A stretch of 64,000 nucleotides of DNA from an uncultured Pseudomonadota bacterium (lineage in GTDB: Bacteria > Myxococcota_A > UBA796 > SXON01): assembly GCA_903875225.1 (NCBI GenBank), contig CAIQVJ010000103.1, forward strand, positions 62,001-126,000, written 5' to 3'. The notes below the pieces were generated by a model. That model searched no databases. It was not told the origin of the DNA and saw only the letters and a program-made list of their open reading frames with translations. Both the position numbers and the translations under genes were made by a program. Each line of letters opens with the position of its first letter. Within the stretch, counting starts at the first letter, position 1. This document shows, one piece after another, positions 1-6,942 of this stretch.

Positions 1-932
1 CCCTGCTGCTTCAGAACGAGTCCCTGCAGGTACCGATCGAGCCGGCGCTCGGTGCGAGTTGGATGGGCCTGCGGGCCCGGGTGGGCGACCGGTGGCTCTC
101 GTTGATGCCCGAGCCGGGCCTCGACGGGTGCGGGCTCAAAGCCTCGAGCTTCATCATGGCGCCGTACTCGAACCGGATCGCCGAGGGCTCGTTCCGGTTC
201 GCCGGCGTCACGCACACCCTGCAGAACGCAGCCAACCACGCCATCCACGGCGACGTCCGGAAGCGCCCCTGGACGGTGCTCCTGGCGACGCCCACCACCA
301 TCCGCCTGGCGTTCCGCTCCGGACAGCACGACGGAGTCAACTGGCCGTGGCCGTTCGACGTCGAGGTGACCTACACCCTGGACGGTCCCGCCTTCTCCAG
401 CCGCTTGATCCTGACCAACCGGGGGGAGACCCCGATGCCGGCAGGCCTCGGGTTCCATCCGTACCTTGTCCGCAGCCCCACGCGAGTGGGTGAGCCGGTC
501 GTCGTGCAGTTCACCACCACGGGTACCTACCCGGACGCATCCGGGACACGCATCCCATCTGGGCCGGCGACCCTCGACCCGCGCGCGGACTTTTCCCGGC
601 CCAGGGAGCTGGATCCTGGGGAGTTCCACGACTTCTGCGCCTGCGGCTACGACGGCGGCGGCAGCGTCGAGTGGCCAGAGAGCGGTGTCCGCGTGGCGTT
701 TCGGGCATCCCCGACGCTCGGCCATCTGGTGTTCTACAACCCAGCGGACCCGTGGTTCGCGTTCGAGCCCGTCTCCAACGCCAACGACGGCGTGAACCTG
801 CTCGAACGCGGCGACGACACATCCGGGGTGACCGTGCTGGAACCGGGGGAGTCGCTCGGAGCCGCGCTGGAGCTGCAGGTGAGCCACACGACCGGGCACC
901 TCCGCGAGCGCGGACCGGACGATCAGCTGTGA
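1..932 (+). CDS. Aldose 1-epimerase (mutarotase)-like protein, 5' partial
   Basis: The reading frame is open from the first bases of the window and ends at the TGA at 930-932, so the true start lies upstream; the first ATG (63) is internal. The visible 310 residues look like the galactose mutarotase/aldose epimerase superfamily (COG2017): an early segment with the expected NRI-type motif (APYSNRIAEG), a His pair context (NAANHAIHGDV), a GLGFHPYL motif carrying the probable catalytic-region His, and a C-terminal EP(V/M)SNANDGVN motif. The protein should be a cytoplasmic beta-sandwich that interconverts anomers of a hexose or hexose-6-phosphate. Substrate cannot be read from the sequence. It is convergent with the OmpA-family gene, whose stop lies 1 bp away. 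Confidence 0.85.
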   Translation, partial: LLLQNESLQVPIEPALGASWMGLRARVGDRWLSLMPEPGLDGCGLKASSFIMAPYSNRIAEGSFRFAGVTHTLQNAANHAIHGDVRKRPWTVLLATPTTIRLAFRSGQHDGVNWPWPFDVEVTYTLDGPAFSSRLILTNRGETPMPAGLGFHPYLVRSPTRVGEPVVVQFTTTGTYPDASGTRIPSGPATLDPRADFSRPRELDPGEFHDFCACGYDGGGSVEWPESGVRVAFRASPTLGHLVFYNPADPWFAFEPVSNANDGVNLLERGDDTSGVTVLEPGESLGAALELQVSHTTGHLRERGPDDQL

Positions 933-933
933 C

Positions 934-1914
934 TCACTTCAGTTGCTCATACCCCCCACCCGGGCTGGACCCGGCGAGGATGTAGACGGCCCGCCGGTTC
1001 CTCACCTCGTCCACGCTGTCGCCCGTTGCGACCGCGAGGTCCGTCTCGCCCATGCCGCAATACCAGATCTCGCCCGGAAATCCGTGGGTTTTGAACCATC
1101 GGGCGATCGACAGCGCCCGCTCTCCGGAGAGCTTCTGGTTCATGCTCGAGTCGCCGACCGTGTCGGTGTGGCCCGAGACGTACAGCCGGACCGTGACCTC
1201 CCCCTCATACTTCTCGTAGACCTTGTTCGCCTCGACGAGCGCGGCGTCGAGCTTGTACACCTCCGGATCGTCGAGCGTCGCGGAGTTGGTCGCGAACACC
1301 ACGTCCTCGTGCGGGATGTTGTAGCTCCACACACTCACGTTCAGGTCGCTCCAGAAGCTGTGCTCGTCGTACGCGCGGATGCGCAGCTTGATCGGTTCCA
1401 CCGTCGGCTCGCTCCAGTTCACCGCGACCGGCGTGCCCGGACCCGCGTTGGTGATGATCGTGCCCTTCCCCGCCTCGACGCCATGCGCGCCCACGGCGAC
1501 CACCTCCACCTTGCTGGCCGCGCGATCCAATTTGACGGAGGCCGTGCGGCCCTTGAGATCCACCGACTCGGGGACGACCTGGATCTTCATCGGCGGCCAC
1601 ACCTGGATGCCGAAGGAGAGCGGCATCTCCCCCGAGGTCCCGTCCGAGAATTCGCCGGAGAGGCTCCCCTTGCAGGAGTACTGCCCGACCGGGAGGTCGA
1701 AGGTGAACGCGATCGCCTCTCCGGCATGTGCGGCCCCGCCGTGGCTCCCGCTCTTGCCCCCGCAGTCGATCCGAACGTCGAGGGAGCTGGCATCCTGGTT
1801 CACGTGCAGCGTGAGTCCAGGCACGACCGTGCCCGTCTGGCCGTTCTTCACGACCTCCATGGTCACGGCGTCGTCAGCAAAAGCGGGGGTGAGGAGGGCA
1901 GCGAGGAGCAACAT
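934..1914 (-). CDS. Secreted OmpA-domain protein
   Basis: 326 residues beginning with a short signal peptide (cleavage probably after AFA, about residue 13). The first 200 residues look beta-rich and match no family I recognise. Residues about 205-315 form an OmpA/MotB-like peptidoglycan-binding domain: it opens with FATNSATLDD, carries the VSGHTDTVG motif and ends with the DEVRNRRAVYIL motif, whose Asp and Arg bind the diaminopimelate carboxylate in this family. No lipobox is seen, so a periplasmic protein bridging to peptidoglycan is the simplest reading. It is transcribed alone, divergently from the aldehyde dehydrogenase. Confidence 0.85.
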   Translation of the reverse strand: MLLLAALLTPAFADDAVTMEVVKNGQTGTVVPGLTLHVNQDASSLDVRIDCGGKSGSHGGAAHAGEAIAFTFDLPVGQYSCKGSLSGEFSDGTSGEMPLSFGIQVWPPMKIQVVPESVDLKGRTASVKLDRAASKVEVVAVGAHGVEAGKGTIITNAGPGTPVAVNWSEPTVEPIKLRIRAYDEHSFWSDLNVSVWSYNIPHEDVVFATNSATLDDPEVYKLDAALVEANKVYEKYEGEVTVRLYVSGHTDTVGDSSMNQKLSGERALSIARWFKTHGFPGEIWYCGMGETDLAVATGDSVDEVRNRRAVYILAGSSPGGGYEQLK

Positions 1915-1998
1915 GCAGAAACTCTAATTCACCAGAGAACCCGGACCCGTGCACCCCCCGTCCATCCGATATAGACCGGGCCCCTCCAAGGTGCCTGC
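1915..1998. promoter_or_regulatory. Divergent intergenic region (OmpA-domain gene / aldehyde dehydrogenase)
   Basis: This 84-bp gap separates two divergently oriented genes and must hold both promoters. The sequence GATATAGA near 1968 could be a -10 element for the aldehyde dehydrogenase, and AAGG seven bases before its ATG is a plausible ribosome binding site. No convincing -35 hexamer or operator is visible. Confidence 0.3.
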
Positions 1999-3543
1999 AT
2001 GTCCGACTCCGCCGTCTCCGTCTCTGTCTCCCAGGTCCTCTCCTCCCTCGGCATCGCCGACGCGCTGCTGCCCGGCGCGTGGGCCGGCGCCGCGCTCGAT
2101 CTGCTGGGCGACGGGGTCATCGAGAGCCGCAACCCTGCAGACGGCTCGGTCATCGGCCGTGTCTCCCCCTGCACCGACGAGCAGTACGAGGTCGTGGTCG
2201 CCCGGGCCCAGGCCCAGTTCGAGCGCTGGCGCCTCATCCCGGCCCCCCGCCGCGGCGAGATCGTCCGCCAGATGGCCGAGGGCTTCCGCAAGCACAAGGT
2301 CGCGCTCGGCCACCTCGTCTCGCTCGAGGTCGGCAAGGTCGCGTCCGAGGGCGCCGGCGAGGTGCAGGAGACCATCGACATCGCGGACTTCGCGGTCGGG
2401 CTCTCCCGCCAGCTCTACGGCCTCGCCATGCACTCCGAGCGGCCCGGCCACCGGATGTACGAGCAGTGGCACCCCCTCGGCCTCATCTCGGTCATCACCG
2501 CGTTCAACTTCCCGAACGCGGTCTGGGCCTGGAACGCGCTGCTCGCCTGCGTCTGTGGGGACGGCGTCGTGTGGAAGCCCTCGCACAAGGCGCCGCTCAC
2601 TGCGATCGCCACGCACCGCATCTGCGAGGAGGTGCTCGCGGCCCACGGCTTCTCCGGGCTTTTCGGCCTCGTCATCGGCAAGAACCGCGCCCATGCGGAG
2701 AAGATGATCCGTGACCACCGCTTCCCGCTCGTGAGCGCGACCGGCTCGACGAACATGGGCCGGCACATCGGCACGGTGGTGGCCGAGCGGTTCGGGCGCA
2801 GCCTCCTGGAGCTGGGCGGCAACAACGCCATCATCGTGACCAAGGACGCCGACCTCGATCTGGCGCTCCGGGGCATCACCTTCGGCGCGGTCGGCACGGC
2901 CGGGCAGCGCTGCACCAGCACGCGCCGCGTGTACCTGCAGGAGAGCATCGCGGCGGAGTTCACCGCCCGGCTCGTGAAGGCCTACGGCCAGGTCCGGATC
3001 GGCGACCCGTTGCAGCCTGGCACGCTGATGGGCCCGCTCATCGACAACGACGCGGTGCGCTGCTTCGAGGAGGCCATCATCACGGCGGTCGCGCAGGGCG
3101 GCCGCGTGCTGTGCGGCGGCAAGCGCATCGACCGGCCCGGCAGCTACGTCGAGCCCACGATCATCGCCATCCAGGAGGGCATGGCCATCGTGAAGGAGGA
3201 GACGTTCGCGCCGATCCTCTACGTCGGCACCTTCAAGACCCTCGACGACGCCATCCGCATGCAGAACGACGTCCCGCAGGGCCTGTCCAGCTCGATCTTC
3301 ACGACGAACTTCCAGTCGGCCGAGCAGTTCCTCTCCGCCGTCGGCAGCGACTGCGGCATCGCCAACGTGAACATCGGCACCTCTGGAGCCGAGATCGGCG
3401 GGGCGTTCGGCGGGGACAAGGAGACGGGCGGCGGGCGTGAGGCCGGGTCCGACTGCTGGAAGCAGTACATGCGGCGCCAGACCTGCACGCTCAACTACTC
3501 CAAAGAGCTGCCCCTCGCCCAGGGCGTGAACTTCGACATCTGA
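1999..3543 (+). CDS. amaB: ALDH7-type (antiquitin-like) aldehyde dehydrogenase
   Basis: 514 residues, the usual length for the family. It has the NAD-binding ITAFNFPNAVWAWN segment, the general-base Glu in LELGGNNAI and the nucleophilic Cys in GTAGQRCTSTRR; the GTAGQRCT wording is characteristic of the ALDH7/antiquitin clade. That clade oxidises alpha-aminoadipic semialdehyde to alpha-aminoadipate in lysine catabolism with NAD+. A C-terminal EIGGAFGGDKETGGGREAG segment also fits. No other lysine-catabolic gene is in the window, so the pathway is inferred from family only; a betaine-aldehyde or related role is possible. It is followed after 21 bp by a small membrane protein gene. Confidence 0.85.
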   Translation: MSDSAVSVSVSQVLSSLGIADALLPGAWAGAALDLLGDGVIESRNPADGSVIGRVSPCTDEQYEVVVARAQAQFERWRLIPAPRRGEIVRQMAEGFRKHKVALGHLVSLEVGKVASEGAGEVQETIDIADFAVGLSRQLYGLAMHSERPGHRMYEQWHPLGLISVITAFNFPNAVWAWNALLACVCGDGVVWKPSHKAPLTAIATHRICEEVLAAHGFSGLFGLVIGKNRAHAEKMIRDHRFPLVSATGSTNMGRHIGTVVAERFGRSLLELGGNNAIIVTKDADLDLALRGITFGAVGTAGQRCTSTRRVYLQESIAAEFTARLVKAYGQVRIGDPLQPGTLMGPLIDNDAVRCFEEAIITAVAQGGRVLCGGKRIDRPGSYVEPTIIAIQEGMAIVKEETFAPILYVGTFKTLDDAIRMQNDVPQGLSSSIFTTNFQSAEQFLSAVGSDCGIANVNIGTSGAEIGGAFGGDKETGGGREAGSDCWKQYMRRQTCTLNYSKELPLAQGVNFDI

Positions 3544-3564
3544 CCGGCGGGGTTACTGGCGCAC

Positions 3565-3705
3565 ATGCCCACCTGGCGCGCCTGGCTCGTGATCACCGGA
3601 GTTGCCTTCGTCGGCACGCTCTACTTCGCGTGGCGGAAGGTGCCGGGGTTCGCGGACTCGGCGCACCTGGTATGGGGCGACGCCCAGAAGAAGGTGGGCG
3701 GATGA
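3565..3705 (+). CDS. 46-residue single-pass membrane protein
   Basis: An ATG at 3565 opens a 46-codon frame ending in TGA. The product starts MPTWRAWLVITGVAF, forms one hydrophobic helix at residues about 7-22 and ends in a polar tail with KK near the terminus. It lies 21 bp after the aldehyde dehydrogenase and before zwf in the same orientation, so it could be co-transcribed with either. GGTTACTGG upstream gives no good ribosome binding site. No family is recognised; the main support is the hydrophobic helix and positive-outside-free layout. Confidence 0.45.
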   Translation: MPTWRAWLVITGVAFVGTLYFAWRKVPGFADSAHLVWGDAQKKVGG

Positions 3706-3792
3706 GGGCGTTCATCGCAGCTTCCCAGGCGGATGGCCCACCCGCCCGGTGACAGGCCCCGCGGGATACTTCCGGCGTCCTCCGGAGCCCCC

Positions 3793-5724
3793 TTGCCTGC
3801 TCACTCCGCCATCACGCCCGGCGATCCCTGCGTGCTCGTCATCTTCGGCGCCTCCGGTGACCTGACGCGCCGCCTGCTGTTGCCGGCGCTCTACCACCTC
3901 GCGTGCGACGGCCTGCTCTCCGACAGGTTCGCCATCGTGGGCATGGCGATGGACACGTGGACCACCGATGAGTTTCGTGAACGCATGACCGTGCAGGTCC
4001 GCCAGTTCACCACCCGCGCCCCGTTCGACGAGGCGGTGTGGGCGCGCTTCGTCCAGCGGCTGCACTACACGCCGGGCAGGTTCGACGACCCCGACGCCTT
4101 CGCCCGGCTCTCCGCGGTGGTGACGGGGATCGACGCCGAGCTGGGCGCCGGTGGCAACGTGCTGTTCTACATGGCCACGCCGCCGAGCGTGTTCGGCCTC
4201 GTCTCCCGCAGCCTGCACACTGCGGGCTTCGCCCATGCTGGCGAGGGTTGGAAGCGGGTGATCGTCGAGAAGCCATTCGGACACGATCTCGCCTCCGCCA
4301 TCGCGCTCAATCGGGAGATGCTCCAGTTCTGGCGTGAAGACCAGATCTTCCGCATCGACCACTACCTTGGGAAGGAGACCGTGCAGAACCTGCTCGCGTT
4401 CCGCTTCTCCAACGGGATGTTCGAGCCCTTGTGGAACCGGAACTTCATCGACCACATCCAGTTCACGGTCAGTGAGTCCGTGGGCGTGGAAGCGCGCGGC
4501 GCGTACTACGAGACCAGCGGCGTGACCCGGGACATGATCCAGAACCACATGTTCCAGATGCTCGCCTACCTGTGCATGGAGCCGCCGGTCTCTTTCGCAG
4601 CCGACGCCGTCCGGAACGAGAAGGCCAAGCTGCTCGACGCCGTGCGGATCATGGGGCCGAAGGAGGTCGCGCTCAACGCCGTTCGCGGCCAGTACGGGCC
4701 GGGGCGTGAACCGGATGGCGCGCTCCTCGCCGGCTACCGGGGCGAGCCCAACGTGTCGCCGACCTCGCGGACCGAGACCTTCGCCGCCATCAAGCTGAAC
4801 ATCGACAACTGGCGTTGGGACGGGGTGCCCGTGTATCTGCGCTCCGGAAAGCGCCTGTGGAAGCGTGGCACCGAGATCGTCGTGCAATTCAAGCGGGCCC
4901 CCGACGTGCTGTTCCGGGCAGCGGGCGTCGACCAGATCGAGCACAACCGGCTGATCTTCCACATGCAGCCGGACCAGGGCATCGAGCTGCGGTTCCACGC
5001 CAAGGTGCCCGGCGCTCAGCTGCGGCTGCAGAACGTGAACATGCGCTTCTCCTACGGCGACGCGTTCCAGGCCTCCCGCGCCATCGGCTACGAGGTGCTG
5101 GTCTACAACTGCATGATCGGCGACGCGACGCTGTTTTCGCGCACGGATCTCGTCGAGGCGGCCTGGCGCATCGCCCAGCCGGTGCTGGATGCCTGGTCAC
5201 AGACGGCACCGACAGATTTTCCGAACTACGAGGCGGGTAGTTGGGGCCCGAAGGCGGCGTTCGACCTCCTCGAGCACGATGGTCGCCGGTGGGTGGAGAT
5301 CATCAACCGCGACGTGCTGGAGCGCGTACCGCTGTTCGCCGGGGCGGATCCCCTGTTCCTGAACGAGCTGCTCCTGATCCTCGAGCCCGATGTGTTCGAG
5401 CCGGGGGAGTACATCGTGCGGGCGGGGGAGGAGGCCATCGCGATGTACTTCATCGCCCGGGGCGAGGTGGACGTCATCGACGGCGACGAGGTCATCCTGA
5501 AGACGCTGTGCGGAGGCGACTTTTTCGGCGAAGTCGGTCTGCTGTGGGCCCAGCCGCGCAGCGCGTCGGTCCGCGCCAGGACCGAGACGGACGTGTTCCT
5601 GCTGAAGCGCACCGCGTTCGCCAAGGTGCTGAGCCAGCGGCCCGAATTCGCCGAGTCGGTGGAGCGCTGCGCCCGGGAGCGGTACAGCGTGAACGCAGCG
5701 AAGCCGACGGCCGACCCGAAGTAA
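3793..5724 (+). CDS. zwf: Glucose-6-phosphate 1-dehydrogenase fused to a C-terminal cyclic-nucleotide-binding domain
   Basis: I chose the TTG at 3793 because GGAG lies five bases upstream; an in-frame ATG at 3733 would add 20 non-conserved residues. The first ~480 residues are a full G6PDH: dinucleotide-binding GASGDLTRR near the N-terminus and the active-site RIDHYLGKE motif. This enzyme oxidises glucose-6-phosphate to 6-phosphogluconolactone with NADP+, the entry to the oxidative pentose phosphate pathway. Residues about 515-630 form a CAP_ED/cNMP-binding domain with a well-kept phosphate-binding cassette (GGDFFGEVGLL followed by PRSASVRA), including the Glu and Arg that contact cyclic nucleotide ribose and phosphate. 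The total of 643 residues is ~150 longer than normal Zwf. Direct allosteric control by cAMP or cGMP is inferred. Confidence 0.9.
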   Translation: MPAHSAITPGDPCVLVIFGASGDLTRRLLLPALYHLACDGLLSDRFAIVGMAMDTWTTDEFRERMTVQVRQFTTRAPFDEAVWARFVQRLHYTPGRFDDPDAFARLSAVVTGIDAELGAGGNVLFYMATPPSVFGLVSRSLHTAGFAHAGEGWKRVIVEKPFGHDLASAIALNREMLQFWREDQIFRIDHYLGKETVQNLLAFRFSNGMFEPLWNRNFIDHIQFTVSESVGVEARGAYYETSGVTRDMIQNHMFQMLAYLCMEPPVSFAADAVRNEKAKLLDAVRIMGPKEVALNAVRGQYGPGREPDGALLAGYRGEPNVSPTSRTETFAAIKLNIDNWRWDGVPVYLRSGKRLWKRGTEIVVQFKRAPDVLFRAAGVDQIEHNRLIFHMQPDQGIELRFHAKVPGAQLRLQNVNMRFSYGDAFQASRAIGYEVLVYNCMIGDATLFSRTDLVEAAWRIAQPVLDAWSQTAPTDFPNYEAGSWGPKAAFDLLEHDGRRWVEIINRDVLERVPLFAGADPLFLNELLLILEPDVFEPGEYIVRAGEEAIAMYFIARGEVDVIDGDEVILKTLCGGDFFGEVGLLWAQPRSASVRARTETDVFLLKRTAFAKVLSQRPEFAESVERCARERYSVNAAKPTADPK

Positions 5725-5737
5725 GCTACATTGCGAC

Positions 5738-6529
5738 ATGTTCCGCCCCTACGATGATGTCGCCGCCGCTCTGAAAGCTCGATTTGGTCCCAGCCCCGAG
5801 GTCGGGATCGTGCTCGGGAGCGGACTCGGAGCGCTGGCCGCGACCCTGCCAGACTCGGCCGCCTACGCCGAGGTCGGGCTGCCCGCCCCGGGGGTGAGCG
5901 GCCATGGCGGGCGGGTGCACGTGGGCACGCTCGGCGGCAAGCGTGTCGCGATCTTCGCGGGGCGCCTGCACCTCTACGAGGGCCACACGCCCGACGTCGC
6001 CGCGCTGCAGGTGCGCGCGCTGAAGGCCTGGGGTGCCGAGACGGTGATCCTCACGAGCGCAGTGGGGGGTCTGCACGCGGACCTCACCGCCGGTACGATC
6101 GGCATCGTGTCGGACCACCTGAACCTGCAGGGTCAGAACCCCCTGCGCGGCCCCAACGACGACAAGCTCGGCACGCGCTTTCCCGACCTCTCCGACCTCT
6201 ACACCGCGCGCCTGCGAGCCCTCGCCAGGACCGTGGACCCCACGCTGCAGGACCTCGTGTATGCGGCCATGCCCGGCCCCAACTACGAGACGCCCGCCGA
6301 GGTACGCATGCTGCAGCGATTGGGCGCCGACATCGTGGGCATGAGCCTCGTGAGCGAGTCCATCGCCGCCGGGCACGCCGGGCTCGCCGTGCTCGCGCTC
6401 TCCGTCATCGCCAACCCCGCCGCGGGCCTGCATCCCGGCACCCTCACCCACGCCGAGGTCACAGACGCGATGGCCGCCGCCAGCGCCCGGTTCGGCACGC
6501 TGATCGTGGACATCCTGGAGGCGATGTGA
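5738..6529 (+). CDS. punA: Purine-nucleoside phosphorylase (PNP/MTAP family)
   Basis: 263 residues of the trimeric PNP family. Visible motifs: the phosphate-binding GIVLGSGLG near the N-terminus, GRLHLYEGH, TSAVGGL, SDHLNLQGQNPL, and GPNYETPAEVRM with the conserved Glu. The base-binding region reads VIANPAAG, keeping the Asn of the TN(x)AAG-type signature. The enzyme cleaves inosine or guanosine with phosphate to base and ribose-1-phosphate. The usual VGMSTVPE motif reads VGMSLVSES here, a small deviation. It starts 13 bp after zwf and overlaps the cytidine deaminase start by four bases, so the pair is translationally coupled for nucleoside salvage. Confidence 0.92.
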   Translation: MFRPYDDVAAALKARFGPSPEVGIVLGSGLGALAATLPDSAAYAEVGLPAPGVSGHGGRVHVGTLGGKRVAIFAGRLHLYEGHTPDVAALQVRALKAWGAETVILTSAVGGLHADLTAGTIGIVSDHLNLQGQNPLRGPNDDKLGTRFPDLSDLYTARLRALARTVDPTLQDLVYAAMPGPNYETPAEVRMLQRLGADIVGMSLVSESIAAGHAGLAVLALSVIANPAAGLHPGTLTHAEVTDAMAAASARFGTLIVDILEAM

Positions 6530-6939
6530 AGGCGGGGATCGGAGAGCGCGCCACGCTGATCGCCGCCGCGCTCGACGCCCGATCCCGGGCCTATGCGCCC
6601 TACTCCGCCTTCGCCGTCGGCGCGGCCGTGCTCACGGACTCCGGCGCGGTCTACAGCGGGTGCAACGTCGAGTCCGCGAGCTACGGCCTCGTGTGCTGCG
6701 CGGAACGGGTCGCGATCTACAAGGCGGTGAGCGATGGCCACCGCGGGATCACCTGCGTGGTCGTGATGACCGAGACCTCGCCGCCCGCCGCCCCCTGCGG
6801 CGCATGCCGGCAGGTGATCCTCGAATTCGGGCCCCAGGCCGAGGTCATCTGCGCCAACCCCGCTGGGGACCTGCGGGAGACGGACATGGGCACGCTGCTG
6901 CCGCTCGGGTTCGGCGGCAGCGAGCTTCCCAGCCGCTGA
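6526..6939 (+). CDS. cdd: Cytidine deaminase
   Basis: 137 residues from a GTG that overlaps the upstream stop (ATGTGA). It has the zinc motif of homotetrameric cytidine deaminases: the Cys-Ala-Glu segment in GLVCCAERVA, where Glu is the proton shuttle, and the two further Cys ligands in PCGACRQ. YAPYSAFAVGAA and SGCNVESAS are the substrate-binding segments. The product deaminates cytidine and deoxycytidine to uridine and deoxyuridine. With the adjacent purine nucleoside phosphorylase it forms a two-gene salvage unit, probably co-transcribed with zwf. Confidence 0.95.
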   Translation: MKAGIGERATLIAAALDARSRAYAPYSAFAVGAAVLTDSGAVYSGCNVESASYGLVCCAERVAIYKAVSDGHRGITCVVVMTETSPPAAPCGACRQVILEFGPQAEVICANPAGDLRETDMGTLLPLGFGGSELPSR

Positions 6940-6942
6940 CGA

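Noticed and set aside
934..1974. Plus-strand frame at 943-1974 opposite the OmpA-domain gene
   Set aside because: It is a shadow rich in Arg, His and Asp with no motif, while the minus strand has a signal peptide and a clear OmpA domain.
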